Shown here: piece by piece, positions 34,590 through 43,515 of the stretch
How positions within the stretch are numbered: position 1 is the stretch's first letter
How the letters are laid out: every line of letters starts with the position of its first letter
Origin: Synergistaceae bacterium
GTDB taxonomy: Bacteria > Synergistota > Synergistia > Synergistales > Aminobacteriaceae
Assembly: GCA_017443985.1 (NCBI GenBank)
Contig: JAFSXR010000028.1
Location: 1 to 56,640 of the forward strand
Length of the DNA: 56,640 nucleotides
Direction: 5' to 3'
Made by a program: the position numbers and the translations under genes
The notes under the pieces: model-generated
What the model was told of the DNA's origin: nothing
Databases searched by the model: none
What the model saw: the letters and a program-made list of their open reading frames with translations, nothing else

Positions 34590-36308
34590 ATGAATAAACT
34601 TGCAGCTATAGCACGCGGAGATATTCCGGCCGACATCGTAATCAAGAACGCAAAAATCGCAAACGTTTTCACGCTTGAGTATGAGCTTGCCGACGTTGCC
34701 GTATACGGCGACAGGATTGCAGGCGTTGGAAAAAATTATGAGGGTCTTGTAACTTTTGACGCTAACGGAAAAGTTTTAATTCCCGGCATGATTGACGGCC
34801 ACGTTCATATTGAAAGCTCAATGATGACCCCTCCGGCGTTTGCTTTTGCAGTCGCTCTGCGCGGCACAAGTACGATTATGGCCGACCCTCACGAGATTTC
34901 AAACGCACTGGGAATGGCCGGGCTTGAATACATGTACACGGCTTCACGCGGTCTTCCGATTGATGTTTTCTTCGGCGCGCCGTCCTGTGTTCCTGCTTCG
35001 GAATTTGAAACGCCCTATGACGAACTCGACATGACGGCAATTAAAACAATGTTCGAGAAAAAATACACACAGCACTTGGGCGAGATGATGAACTTTCCTG
35101 CGGTCATTGCCGGAGATCCTGAAGTCTGGGGAAAAATTGTTGCCGCCGGTGATGTGCCTTTGACGGGACACGCGCCCGGAGTGGCCGGAAAAGCTCTCAA
35201 CGCTTATTTAGCTTCGGGTGTATCGTCCGACCATGAGTGCATTGACCCTGACGAAGCACGGGAAAAATTAAAGCGCGGAATGTGGATTCAAATCCGGGAG
35301 GGCGCGTCGTTCCCTAACCTCAAGGCTCTTTTGCCCGTCATTCATGAAAATCCCCTCAACGCCGCCCGCTGCATGATAGTCAGCGACGACCTGACAGCAC
35401 GTTATATTCACGAGCGCGGACATATGGACGAGAAGATGCGCATAATGATTAAGGACGGCCTCAACCCGTTTATAGCGTTGCGAATGGTAACGTTAAGCCC
35501 TGCTGAATATTTCAGGCTCTGGGACAGGGGCGCGGTCGCGCCGGGAAAAATCGCGGACTTCTCTCTGCTCGACAGCGACGTAATGGACGATAAATTCAGA
35601 ATTGAATACGTCTGGAAGAACGGCCGGCGGATCGTCAGAGATGAAGATGTCTTCAGCGCGTCCGACTATGAACACCTCGCGCCCGCGATAAAAATCAAAG
35701 TGAAAAATATTCCTTCGGCCGAACAGATAAAAATTAAGCACGAGTCAAAATTAATTAACGTCATCGGCGTTTCTCAGGGAAGTGTCATAACGCAGACACT
35801 ACAGCTTGAGCCGAAGGTTAAAGACGGCTTTGTCGTTCAGGACTGCGAAAACGATGTTGCTAAAATCGTTGTGCTTGAAAGACACCGCGACACGGGTAAA
35901 TTTGGCGTGGGCTTCGTGAAGGGGCTAGGAGTTGCACGCGGAGCTATAGGCTCGTCAGTCGCTCATGACGCTCATAACTTTGTCGTCGCCGGAGCTGATG
36001 ACGAATCAATCATAACTGCGTTAAAAGCTCTCGCTGATATTCGAGGCGGTCTCGTTGTCGTTGACGGGGACAAAGTGAAAGCATCGCTGCCTCTTCCTGT
36101 CGGCGGTCTCATGAGTTACCTTAACCCCGAAAAAATCGCCGCCGAGCTGACGAAACTTGAAAACGCCGCTGAAGAACTCGGAGTGAAAATTCATCACCCG
36201 TTCATGACTATGTCGTTCTTGTGCCTCAGCGTTATTCCCGAACTGCGAATAACGGATCAGGGCTACGTTGACATTAGAAAAGGCCGCGTAAAAATTTCGG
36301 CGTGCTAA
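34590..36308 (+). CDS. ade: Adenine deaminase
   Basis: 572 aa of the amidohydrolase superfamily that converts adenine to hypoxanthine. Metal motif GMIDGHVHIESSMM is near residue 70, with TSTIMADPHEISNALG, TGHAPGVAGKALNAY and a late SDDLTARYIHERGHMD. GGAGG precedes the ATG. Length is typical. It would work in purine salvage with the phosphorylase at 39046. Spaced 22 bases from gatZ, so perhaps read from the same promoter. Confidence 0.94.
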   Translation: MNKLAAIARGDIPADIVIKNAKIANVFTLEYELADVAVYGDRIAGVGKNYEGLVTFDANGKVLIPGMIDGHVHIESSMMTPPAFAFAVALRGTSTIMADPHEISNALGMAGLEYMYTASRGLPIDVFFGAPSCVPASEFETPYDELDMTAIKTMFEKKYTQHLGEMMNFPAVIAGDPEVWGKIVAAGDVPLTGHAPGVAGKALNAYLASGVSSDHECIDPDEAREKLKRGMWIQIREGASFPNLKALLPVIHENPLNAARCMIVSDDLTARYIHERGHMDEKMRIMIKDGLNPFIALRMVTLSPAEYFRLWDRGAVAPGKIADFSLLDSDVMDDKFRIEYVWKNGRRIVRDEDVFSASDYEHLAPAIKIKVKNIPSAEQIKIKHESKLINVIGVSQGSVITQTLQLEPKVKDGFVVQDCENDVAKIVVLERHRDTGKFGVGFVKGLGVARGAIGSSVAHDAHNFVVAGADDESIITALKALADIRGGLVVVDGDKVKASLPLPVGGLMSYLNPEKIAAELTKLENAAEELGVKIHHPFMTMSFLCLSVIPELRITDQGYVDIRKGRVKISAC

Positions 36309-36357
36309 AATTTTCCGTAGAGACTAAAAATTTTTATTCAAAGGAGAAAATTTTTTC

Positions 36358-37101
36358 ATGGCTTTGAATTTTATGGATTTACTTGGCTCAATGGTACAGG
36401 GCACAATGGCTTCATCACCTGCCGCGAGCGCAAGAATGTCGAACGCCGGGAACGGTATTCAGGATTTATTAGGCTCATTAATGGGCGCAGGGCAGTCCGT
36501 AACTCAAAGGGTCGGAGGAGATAATCTCGCGGCCGGAGGGATCGGCGCGTTGCTCGGAACTTTAATGGGAGGCTCAAGAAGCACGACAGCGAACGCTCTA
36601 GGCGGCGGAATGATGGGACTTTTAGGAATGATGGCTTATAAAGCTCTTACGAACTCAAACGCAAAGAGCGCGGCACCTGCCCAGAGTCAGGCGCAAGTCC
36701 CGGCTTACGTACAGCCCACGCCGCAGCAGCAGGCGACAGACGCGGAAATTATTTTAACTGCCATGATTGACGCGGCAAAAGCAGATGGACAGGTTGACGC
36801 TGACGAATTAAATAAGATCATGAGCAATCTAAAATCTTTAGGAGCAGGCCAAGAAGGCGTGAACTACGTCATTCAAAAATTGCAGGGGCCAATGGAGACG
36901 GCAAAAATTGTCGCGGCTGTCAAAGGAAGACCCGAACTCGCGGCTCAGGTTTATTCAGCTTCGTTAATGGCTATTGAAGTCGATACGGACGCGGAGAAAA
37001 AATACCTCGATAAGCTCGCAAAAGCTATGGGGCTTAACTCAAATGTGATTCAAAATATCGAATATCTCACAAGTGCACAGAATAAAGATTTTGTGTGTTA
37101 A
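36358..37101 (+). CDS. DUF533/TerB-like protein
   Basis: 247 aa. The N-terminal 90 residues are rich in Gly, Ala and Met (GGIGALLGTLMGG, ALGGGMMGLLGMMAYKAL). A Gln/Pro-rich linker follows (QSQAQVPAYVQPTPQQQ). From about 125 there is a TerB-like helical domain: ILTAMIDAAKADGQVDADELNKI and a late SLMAIEVDTDAEKKYLDKLAKAMGL, each carrying acidic residues like the metal-binding TerB pairs. E. coli YebE is a relative. Role unknown. AAGGAG lies upstream. Confidence 0.8.
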   Translation: MALNFMDLLGSMVQGTMASSPAASARMSNAGNGIQDLLGSLMGAGQSVTQRVGGDNLAAGGIGALLGTLMGGSRSTTANALGGGMMGLLGMMAYKALTNSNAKSAAPAQSQAQVPAYVQPTPQQQATDAEIILTAMIDAAKADGQVDADELNKIMSNLKSLGAGQEGVNYVIQKLQGPMETAKIVAAVKGRPELAAQVYSASLMAIEVDTDAEKKYLDKLAKAMGLNSNVIQNIEYLTSAQNKDFVC

Positions 37102-37110
37102 TTAGCTAAG

Positions 37111-37156
37111 AATTAGGAGCTAGGAATAAAAAAATTTTTATCTCCTAATTTTTTTT
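37111..37156. terminator. Two-way terminator built from a heptamer-type inverted repeat (copy 10)
   Basis: AATTAGGAG (37111-37119) pairs with CTCCTAATT (37142-37150), and a run of T follows on the plus strand; on the minus strand the run is matched by the A-rich start. It stands between the convergent DUF533 and XRE genes. The arms are single units of the heptamer repeat family. Confidence 0.65.
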
Positions 37157-37496
37157 ATTTTTTTATTATTTGCTGGACAAGCTGATTGAAAATTTCGTAA
37201 CCTTTTTCAGTCGGCGGAAGTTCAACCCGCGTGCCTCCGTTTTCAAAAACTAACATTCCGTTATTTACTTTTGATGCCGAGTCGCTTTGCTTTTTTATTT
37301 CATTGCTGGCAACGATATCCTCCGGCGAAACGTCTAAACGGCGTGCAAGTTCTTCTATCCTTGAGCCTGTCGGTGTTGTCTCGCCGGCTTCCCACCTCCT
37401 TAACGTAGCGATAGAAATTTCCATATCTTCAGCCAGCTGAATTTGAGTCAGCCCTGCTTTTTTTCTATACAGTCTTATATTATTAGCTATCGACAT
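37155..37496 (-). CDS. XRE-family transcriptional regulator
   Basis: ATG 37496, with TTGGAGG upstream, gives 113 aa. An HTH of the cro/cI type spans residues 4-60 (NIRLYRKKAGLTQIQLAEDMEISIATLRRWEAGETTPTGSRIEELARRLDVSPEDI). The remaining 50 residues are not recognised (LVFENGGTRVELPP). Targets unknown; no toxin partner is adjacent. Confidence 0.85.
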   Translation of the reverse strand: MSIANNIRLYRKKAGLTQIQLAEDMEISIATLRRWEAGETTPTGSRIEELARRLDVSPEDIVASNEIKKQSDSASKVNNGMLVFENGGTRVELPPTEKGYEIFNQLVQQIIKK

Positions 37497-37605
37497 AAAA
37501 AATACCTCCAATACATAAAAGCATTTTATAATATATTTTTGTGCGATTATATATAAAAAAAAGTATTTGAGCAAGTTTATGAAATTTTTTGAAAATTTTT
37601 GAGTT

Positions 37606-37641
37606 AAAAAAATCCCCCCTTGTGATCTGCCACAAAGGGGA
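37606..37641 (-). terminator. rpsT transcription terminator
   Basis: On the minus strand CCCCTTTGTG pairs with CACAAGGGG (one bulge) around a six-base loop, and ATTTTTTT follows. It is placed just after the rpsT stop at 37673. Confidence 0.8.
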
Positions 37642-37672
37642 CTTTAATTATTTCAGTGTGTGAAGTTAATTT

Positions 37673-37939
37673 TTAGGCTTCCATTGCCTTCATTCGGCGC
37701 GACATTAATTCCTTGCGTCTCGCGGCCGTGTTCTTGTGCATAACGCCTTTAACTACTGCCTTATCAATGACGCTCTGAGCTAAGTTAAAGGTCTTAACTG
37801 CTTCATCTTTATTGCCTGCTTCTACTGCCGCAATCAAACCCTTGACAGCAGTCTTGCATCTTGATATCCAATACTTATTATAAAGTCTATTGCGCTCCGA
37901 CGTAATTACCCGTTTTTCAGCGGATTTTTTGTTTGGCAT
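37673..37939 (-). CDS. rpsT: 30S ribosomal protein S20
   Basis: ATG 37939 with CAGGAGCG upstream gives 88 aa: MPNKKSAEKRV at the start, SERNRLYNKYWISRCKTAVK, then KGVMHKNTAARRKELMSRRM. S20 binds 16S rRNA early in small-subunit assembly. The longer open frame upstream only reads through the tRNA gene. It lies 27 bases after tRNA-Leu and shares its promoter. Confidence 0.95.
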   Translation of the reverse strand: MPNKKSAEKRVITSERNRLYNKYWISRCKTAVKGLIAAVEAGNKDEAVKTFNLAQSVIDKAVVKGVMHKNTAARRKELMSRRMKAMEA

Positions 37940-37966
37940 AAAATTTCGCTCCTGATTTAATTTTAA

Positions 37967-38052
37967 TGGTGCCGGAGGGGAGATTCGAACTCCCACGAAG
38001 TTGCCCCCGGTGGATTTTGAGTCCACTGCGTCTACCATTCCGCCACTCCGGC
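37967..38052 (-). tRNA. tRNA-Leu (anticodon CAA)
   Basis: An 86-base class II tRNA with a long variable arm, encoded CCA end and acceptor stem GCCGGAG/CTCCGGC. The anticodon stem GTGGA/TCCAC encloses the loop CTCAAAA, so the anticodon is CAA, reading UUG. The T-loop TTCGAAT is present. Confidence 0.95.
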
Positions 38053-38066
38053 TTGGGATAGTGCAT

Positions 38067-38095
38067 AAAATACACTTGCTTTTTAATTTTGTCAA
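38067..38095 (-). promoter_or_regulatory. Promoter of the tRNA-Leu/rpsT transcript
   Basis: On the minus strand TTGACA (38095-38090) and TATTTT (38072-38067) are exactly 17 bases apart, and the tRNA starts 14 bases later. Confidence 0.8.
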
Positions 38096-38108
38096 ACTGC
38101 AAAATTTT

Positions 38109-39035
38109 TTATAGGCTATTAACCTGCGACTGCGTCCCTTTTTTGAGCATTTGAGTTATGCTTGTTGAAAGCAGCGGTATCGGATCGACGAACTGTCCGC
38201 CTAAAATTAAACTGTAATGAAGGTGCGGGCCCGTAACTCTTCCGGTGCTCCCGCTCTTTGCGACAATCTGTCCCTTTTCAACTTTATCGCCCTTTTTGAC
38301 GTTAATTTCATTCAGATGAAAGAAGGCCGTAATAACTCCGTTGCCTGAGTCAATATAGACGCTCCCCCCTGCGTAATAGTGAAAGCCTGTTAAAATTACA
38401 GTGCCTGCGAACGGTGCGCGGACGTGAGTCCCATTAGCTGCCCGAATATCTGCGCCGTTATGGCCGCTTCTAGGCACGCCGTTATAAACGCGCTGAAAGC
38501 CGTAATGGCTTGTTAAAGTTATATTTGCCAGCGGAGGCTGCGGAGGAGTCGTCCAGCGTCGCACGGTCGTCATAGTTCTAAGGGCCGCGCTGATGGCTTT
38601 TGACTCTTCGCGTATTCTTTTTAATTCTTTTTTAGGGGGATTGACCATTTTGGGACTTACGGTTAATTTTTCCTGCGGATATTTTCTTTCGTTGAGAGTA
38701 ATTGTGCCGGACGCTTTATATTTTTTTCCGCCCTGTACGAACTCGAATAAAATATCATAATTTCCCGGCTTAGTGTTGCGAACGTCGGAACCTAAAAGCC
38801 CGTAAGAAATTTTCCCCGCGCCTCCCTGCTCGACGTTCAGATTAATGCTTCGTCCCTTCCATGTAACGACGGGGTTTGAGTAATCAGCGTTTGAGGTTAT
38901 TGAAATTGCGAACGCCTGCCCGATGTCCCAGCTCACCGGAAAATTTACCCACGCAGCAGCAAATGAAGAATTAGCACTTAAAAATAAAATGCCTAAGATA
39001 AAAATAATTTCACATAAAAATTTTTTTGCTCTCAT
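38109..39035 (-). CDS. Secreted M23 family metallopeptidase (LytM-like)
   Basis: ATG 39035 gives 308 aa. A signal peptide runs to about NSSFAAA. A central Ig-like region follows, then the peptidase domain from about residue 175. The zinc ligands are His and Asp in GHNGADI and the second His of GPHLHYS; the catalytic His is in FFHLNEINVKKGDKVEKGQ. All are present, so the enzyme should cut peptidoglycan cross-links in the periplasm. The GxTGRVTGPHLHY context is typical. It lies 11 bases after the purine phosphorylase gene. Confidence 0.92.
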   Translation of the reverse strand: MRAKKFLCEIIFILGILFLSANSSFAAAWVNFPVSWDIGQAFAISITSNADYSNPVVTWKGRSINLNVEQGGAGKISYGLLGSDVRNTKPGNYDILFEFVQGGKKYKASGTITLNERKYPQEKLTVSPKMVNPPKKELKRIREESKAISAALRTMTTVRRWTTPPQPPLANITLTSHYGFQRVYNGVPRSGHNGADIRAANGTHVRAPFAGTVILTGFHYYAGGSVYIDSGNGVITAFFHLNEINVKKGDKVEKGQIVAKSGSTGRVTGPHLHYSLILGGQFVDPIPLLSTSITQMLKKGTQSQVNSL

Positions 39036-39045
39036 GTACAAAAAA

Positions 39046-39864
39046 TCACTCCCCTGAATTTAATTTTTCAATCAAATTAACGATAACGTCAGCTAATTTT
39101 CCTGAAGTTTTTTTCATGTTGTCGATAACTTCCTGCTCGGTCAGTTCTACCGGCGAGATTCCTGCGGCCATGTTCGCAACGCATGAAAGCACACAGACCT
39201 TCATTCCCATAGAGTTTGCAATTATGACTTCGGGAACGGTTGACATGCCGACTAAATCAGCTCCCAGAATGCCGGCCATTTTCACTTCTGAAGGAGTTTC
39301 ATATGAAGGCCCGGAAAATGCCGCGTAAACTCCCTCTTGAAGGCCGAAATTTTTTAGAAGACCGCGAATTTTTTTGTCATAGGCGTGAGTCATATCGGGG
39401 AAGCGGACGTTCCAGCGCGGCTCGTTCTGACCGATTAAGGGATTAGTTCCCATTAAGTTAATGTGATCTTTAACGGCGATAATTTCTCCGACGCTGAAAT
39501 TTTTATTGACCGCTCCTGCGGCGTTAGTGGCGATATACTCATTAACTCCGAGCATTTTTAGAACTCTCACGGGAAAAGTTACGGCACTCATCGAATAACC
39601 TTCGTAATAATGCACACGGCCTTGAAGCATGAAAACATTACGGCCTCTGATTTTTCCGGCGATAATTTTTCCGGCGTGGCCCGGAGCCGTTGAGCGCGGC
39701 CAGTGAGGAATTTCCGAAGCGTCAATGATAATTTTATTTTCTATCATGTCGGCAATATCGCCCAGCCCCGATCCTGCAACGATAGCAGTCTGCGGAGTGT
39801 CGTGAAAAAATTTTTTCATAAATTTTACGGCTTCATTTGCGCTGTCGTAATTATATTCAGTCAT
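39046..39864 (-). CDS. punA: Purine-nucleoside phosphorylase (trimeric, PunA type)
   Basis: 272 aa. AIVAGSGLGDIAD near residue 28, FMLQGRVHYYEGYSM near 80, TNAAGAVNKNFSVGEI near 115 and SGPSYETPSEVKM near 193 form the phosphate and nucleoside site. The Asn that selects 6-oxopurines lies in VMS/SCVANMAAGIS-like sequence near 240. It cleaves inosine and guanosine with phosphate. Works with adenine deaminase (34590) in purine salvage. Confidence 0.92.
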   Translation of the reverse strand: MTEYNYDSANEAVKFMKKFFHDTPQTAIVAGSGLGDIADMIENKIIIDASEIPHWPRSTAPGHAGKIIAGKIRGRNVFMLQGRVHYYEGYSMSAVTFPVRVLKMLGVNEYIATNAAGAVNKNFSVGEIIAVKDHINLMGTNPLIGQNEPRWNVRFPDMTHAYDKKIRGLLKNFGLQEGVYAAFSGPSYETPSEVKMAGILGADLVGMSTVPEVIIANSMGMKVCVLSCVANMAAGISPVELTEQEVIDNMKKTSGKLADVIVNLIEKLNSGE

Positions 39865-39886
39865 AATTTTTCCCCCTTAATTTTTT

Positions 39887-40825
39887 CTAATGAAGCGCAA
39901 GAATTTCATTAACTTCATCAATGGACATACCACGCGCCAGCAAACGCTCTCTCAATGTGCTTAAAATGCTTTTTCGCTCTTCCTTGCGGCCTTCCTTGCG
40001 GCCTTCCTCCCGGCCTTCCGCAAGAGCTTCCTTTCGCCATGTTGCACGTTGTTCATCAGTAATTTGATTTTTAAAAACTTCAAACGGACTTGGTATCATA
40101 GTTTTTTCTCCTTTCTCTTTTTTTAGCTTGACGGCTTCTTGAATAATTTTGTCAAAACGTTTATCACCTGTCATTGCCTGCATTGCATTCAAAAATGCTT
40201 GATAATGAAGCGGCAGTGTATCATCTGGCGCAAACTTTTCTCCTTCTCTGAGCATACGCAGATAGCGCACCACTAAGCGCATGTCATTGCTGAAAAATTT
40301 TTCCTGCTCCTCGTTCAGCCACGCAAGCTCTAAAATATTAATATGGCAGTCATTCACATACGGCTTGAGCCATTTTTGCGGCTTAACAACGTCAAAAAGA
40401 TTTTTATAATTTTTCCAGCGTTTTTTAATTCCGTAGTAAAGCACGATCGTAATTACAGGATATAATTTTTTCTGTTTATTTTCGCCCTTCTTTTTTATAT
40501 TGCTCAACTGTTCCCGATAGTCCGCGCCCTCGTAGCTAAACACTCTCAAAGGCATATAACGATCCGTTCTCGTCTGATTTTCCATGCCAACTAAACAAAA
40601 CGCAACCCCTTCGGTTTTCCAGAGCTTAACAACGTCGCGTTCCTGATCTCTTAATTTATTCGATGCTTTATAAAACGACCAGCCTCGAATATCCTCGAGG
40701 TCATCAGGTTCAACTCGCGGCACTTTTCCCTCTAAGCCTTCGATTTTGAAAAATACATTCAATATGTTTGCGAACACGTCCGGGTATCCGATTAAAGTTT
40801 TCTCGCTAATATCTTTTTCCGGCAA
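39887..40825 (-). CDS. Rpn/YhgA-like PD-(D/E)XK nuclease-family protein
   Basis: 312 aa of the Rpn (recombination-promoting nuclease, transposase_31) group. The N-terminal half matches: IGYPDVFANILNVFFKIEG, LRDQERDVVKLW and CLVGMENQTRTDRYMPLRV, where the Glu-x-Gln is the nuclease motif. KKLYPVITIVLYYG is also diagnostic. The C-terminus has a charged repeat (EGREEGRKEGRKEERK) encoded by 12-base units at about 39985-40025 whose number may vary. Relatives in E. coli nick DNA and raise recombination; some act in phage defence. Confidence 0.82.
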   Translation of the reverse strand: MPEKDISEKTLIGYPDVFANILNVFFKIEGLEGKVPRVEPDDLEDIRGWSFYKASNKLRDQERDVVKLWKTEGVAFCLVGMENQTRTDRYMPLRVFSYEGADYREQLSNIKKKGENKQKKLYPVITIVLYYGIKKRWKNYKNLFDVVKPQKWLKPYVNDCHINILELAWLNEEQEKFFSNDMRLVVRYLRMLREGEKFAPDDTLPLHYQAFLNAMQAMTGDKRFDKIIQEAVKLKKEKGEKTMIPSPFEVFKNQITDEQRATWRKEALAEGREEGRKEGRKEERKSILSTLRERLLARGMSIDEVNEILALH

Positions 40826-41068
40826 AATTTCTTCTCCAAATAAAAATTATTGAAAATAATTCTAACATGACAGCTTGAGATTGTTGCGGGCAGTTTTTGC
40901 AGGGCGGCTTCATGCTATATTTTTTGACTGTTCAAATCCATAATCAACAGAATGATATTAACATTCTAAGCAAAAAAATTTCTTGCCTTAAAAACAAATA
41001 AGGCTTATTATTTCACGTGTTAAAAAAAATAATTAAATATATTTATTTTGAATGAGGGGGAAATTTTT

Positions 41069-41941
41069 TTGCATAAGATACTCGAAAAACGCCAGCTCTC
41101 GTACGACAGAGAAAGAGACCAGAGCGTTTTTTATTACAAAGTCGAAGCTCCCGAAATAGCTCGCAACAGAAAAGCCGGTCAGTTTATTATTTTCCAGATT
41201 GATGAAGATTGGGGCGAGAGAGTGCCGCTGACTATCGCGGACGCGAACGCCGAAGAGGGCTGGATCGCTATCGTTTTCCAGACCGTCGGGGCGACAACGC
41301 GCAAACTTTCAGTGAAGTTCAACGTCGGCGACAGCATTCCTGTTATCGTCGGCCCGTTAGGAAGACCCACGCATATCGAGAAGAAAGACGGAATAGTTTT
41401 ATGCGTCGGCGGCGGTGTCGGAATTGCTCCGCTTCACCCGATTGCTCAGGCTCATCACAAACTCGGCAACAAAGTTGTTACTGTCATAGGCGCGAGGACA
41501 AAAGAATTATTATTCTTTGAGGACGAAATGAGAGACGCTTCGAGCGAATTAATCGTCGTTACCGATGACGGGTCATACGGACGCAAAGCACTCGTTACAG
41601 AGCCGCTGAAAGAACTCTGCGACAAAGAAAAAGTTGACGAAATTATTTCAATCGGGCCTCCTATAATGATGAAGTTCTGCGTTGCTGCGGCAAGGCCGTT
41701 CGGAGTTCCCATTACGACCTCATTAAACACGATTATGATTGACGGAACGGGCATGTGCGGCTGCTGCCGTGTAAAGGTCGGCGGAGAAACAAAGTTTGTC
41801 TGCGTTGACGGTCCGGAATTTAACGGCTATGAAGTTGACTTCGACAACATGATGCAGAGAATGACGGCCTTCAAGGACAAGGAACGCGAAGCCGATCACA
41901 AGTGCCGCATTGGACTTGACGCAGGAAAGGTGAGTGCTTAA
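41069..41941 (+). CDS. nfnA: NAD-dependent ferredoxin:NADP oxidoreductase, small subunit (NfnA)
   Basis: TTG 41069 with GAGGGGGA upstream gives 290 aa (HKILEKRQLSYD). FAD domain: RVPLTIADANAEEGWIAIVFQTVG. NAD-binding: VGGGVGIAPLHPIAQAH. The [2Fe-2S] cluster cysteines are in MIDGTGMCGCCRVKVGG and KFVCVDGPEFNGYEVDF. The protein resembles dihydroorotate dehydrogenase electron-transfer subunits. Its immediate partner NfnB makes the bifurcating complex far more likely. The gap 40826-41068 is AT-rich and holds no clear -35/-10 pair. Confidence 0.88.
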   Translation: MHKILEKRQLSYDRERDQSVFYYKVEAPEIARNRKAGQFIIFQIDEDWGERVPLTIADANAEEGWIAIVFQTVGATTRKLSVKFNVGDSIPVIVGPLGRPTHIEKKDGIVLCVGGGVGIAPLHPIAQAHHKLGNKVVTVIGARTKELLFFEDEMRDASSELIVVTDDGSYGRKALVTEPLKELCDKEKVDEIISIGPPIMMKFCVAAARPFGVPITTSLNTIMIDGTGMCGCCRVKVGGETKFVCVDGPEFNGYEVDFDNMMQRMTAFKDKEREADHKCRIGLDAGKVSA

Positions 41942-41943
41942 TC

Positions 41944-43434
41944 ATGAGTGAACACAAAACTACAGAGATGCTTCAGGCTGAGGCCGAAAAGCTCTGGAAA
42001 GATTTAGAGGGTAAAACTTTAACGCCTAAAGACAGAACCGCGATACCTCCGCAGGAAATGCCTTCACGCGATCCCATTCAGAGAGCTCACGAGATGGGCG
42101 AGGTTGCTTTGGGCTACACGGAGACGCAGGCAAGAGTCGAGGCTGACCGTTGTATTCAGTGCGCAGGTGCGCCTTGCAAAAAAGGCTGTCCTGTCGGAGT
42201 TCCGATACCTGAATTTATTAAGTGCATTCAGAATGGAGATTACAAGGCGGCAGTCGATACGATCAAGCAGACAAATTTACTTCCTGCAATTTGCGGCCGC
42301 GTATGTCCGCAGGAAAAACAGTGCCAGAGTTTCTGCACCGTCGGAAAGATGATGAAGTCCCCCGAAAAAGCCGTAGCTATCGGAAGGCTTGAGCGTTTTG
42401 TCGCCGACTGGGAGAGAGCTAACAATAAAATTACAGTCCCGACTCCTGCTCCTGACACCGGCAAAAAAGTTGCGGTCATCGGCTCCGGCCCGGCAGGTCT
42501 CACCGTTGCGGCTGACATTCGCAGAGCAGGACACAGCGTTACAGTTTTCGAGGCTTTCCAGAAAACCGGCGGCGTTATGGTCTACGGCATTCCCGAGTTC
42601 AGGCTTCCGAAGGAAATCGTAGCTAAAGAAGTCGAGAACTTAAAGAAAATGGGCGTTGAGTTCAAAACAAGTTTCCTTGTCGGACGCACGGAGACGCTTG
42701 AGCAGTTATTAGACCGCGAGGGCTTTGACGCAGCATTTATCGGAACAGGCGCAGGGCTCCCGAAATTTTTAGGAATTGACGGAGAAAATTTAATCGGTGT
42801 TTTCAGCGCAAACGAATATTTAACACGTGCCAATTTAATGAAAGCATACGACCGCGAACACGCGGACACACCGCTTTATGACGCGAAGCGCGTTGCAGTT
42901 TTCGGAGGCGGCAACGTCGCAATGGACGGCGCAAGAATGGCTTTGAGGCTCGGTGCTGAAAAAGTTTACTGCGTCTACAGAAGAACACGTGCGGAAATGC
43001 CGGCAAGAGCTGAAGAAGTCGCCCATGCTATCGAAGAGGGCGTAGACTTCCACTTCCTTGAGAACCCGACAAAATTTATCGGAGACGAGAAAGGAAAATT
43101 AACCGGCGTTGAATTATTAAACTACGAGCTCGGCGAGCCCGACGCTTCAGGACGCAGGAAACCCGTCGCAATTCCGGGAACTGAACACGTTTTGGAAATT
43201 GACGCGGCCGTCGTTGCGCTTGGCAATGAATCAAACCCGTTAATGAAACAGACAACCCCTGACCTTGAAGTCAACAAACGCGGAAATATCATCGTCGATG
43301 AAAATCAGCGCACAAATATTCCCAGAGTCTGGGCGGGCGGAGATATAGTTCTCGGTGCGGCTACAGTCATTCTTGCTATGGGCGAGGGCAGACGCGCAGC
43401 CGCGAGCATGAACGAATATTTAGCAGGAAAATAA
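41944..43434 (+). CDS. nfnB: NAD-dependent ferredoxin:NADP oxidoreductase, large subunit (NfnB; GltA-like)
   Basis: 496 aa. Two [4Fe-4S] motifs lie in ADRCIQCAGAPCKKGCPVGVPIPEFI and ICGRVCPQEKQCQSFC. FAD site KKVAVIGSGPAGLTVAADI is near residue 175, and NADPH site RVAVFGGGNVAMDGARMALRLGA near 315. The end has RVWAGGDIVLGAATVILAMGEGRRAA. Annotated elsewhere as NADPH-dependent glutamate synthase small chain; the adjacent NfnA and lack of a large GltB subunit support NfnAB, which balances NADH, NADPH and ferredoxin pools. Confidence 0.9.
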   Translation: MSEHKTTEMLQAEAEKLWKDLEGKTLTPKDRTAIPPQEMPSRDPIQRAHEMGEVALGYTETQARVEADRCIQCAGAPCKKGCPVGVPIPEFIKCIQNGDYKAAVDTIKQTNLLPAICGRVCPQEKQCQSFCTVGKMMKSPEKAVAIGRLERFVADWERANNKITVPTPAPDTGKKVAVIGSGPAGLTVAADIRRAGHSVTVFEAFQKTGGVMVYGIPEFRLPKEIVAKEVENLKKMGVEFKTSFLVGRTETLEQLLDREGFDAAFIGTGAGLPKFLGIDGENLIGVFSANEYLTRANLMKAYDREHADTPLYDAKRVAVFGGGNVAMDGARMALRLGAEKVYCVYRRTRAEMPARAEEVAHAIEEGVDFHFLENPTKFIGDEKGKLTGVELLNYELGEPDASGRRKPVAIPGTEHVLEIDAAVVALGNESNPLMKQTTPDLEVNKRGNIIVDENQRTNIPRVWAGGDIVLGAATVILAMGEGRRAAASMNEYLAGK

Positions 43435-43464
43435 TTTGCTTGTAAAAATTTTTTCGTGAAATTT

Positions 43465-43500
43465 AAGCGGAGGGTTTTATATAAAATTCTCCGCTTTTAT
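43465..43500 (+). terminator. nfnAB transcription terminator
   Basis: AAGCGGAG (43465-43472) and CTCCGCTT (43489-43496) form an eight-pair stem with inner AT pairing, followed by TTTTAT, about 30 bases after the nfnB stop. Confidence 0.85.
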
Positions 43501-43515
43501 ATTATTCCGGCGAAT

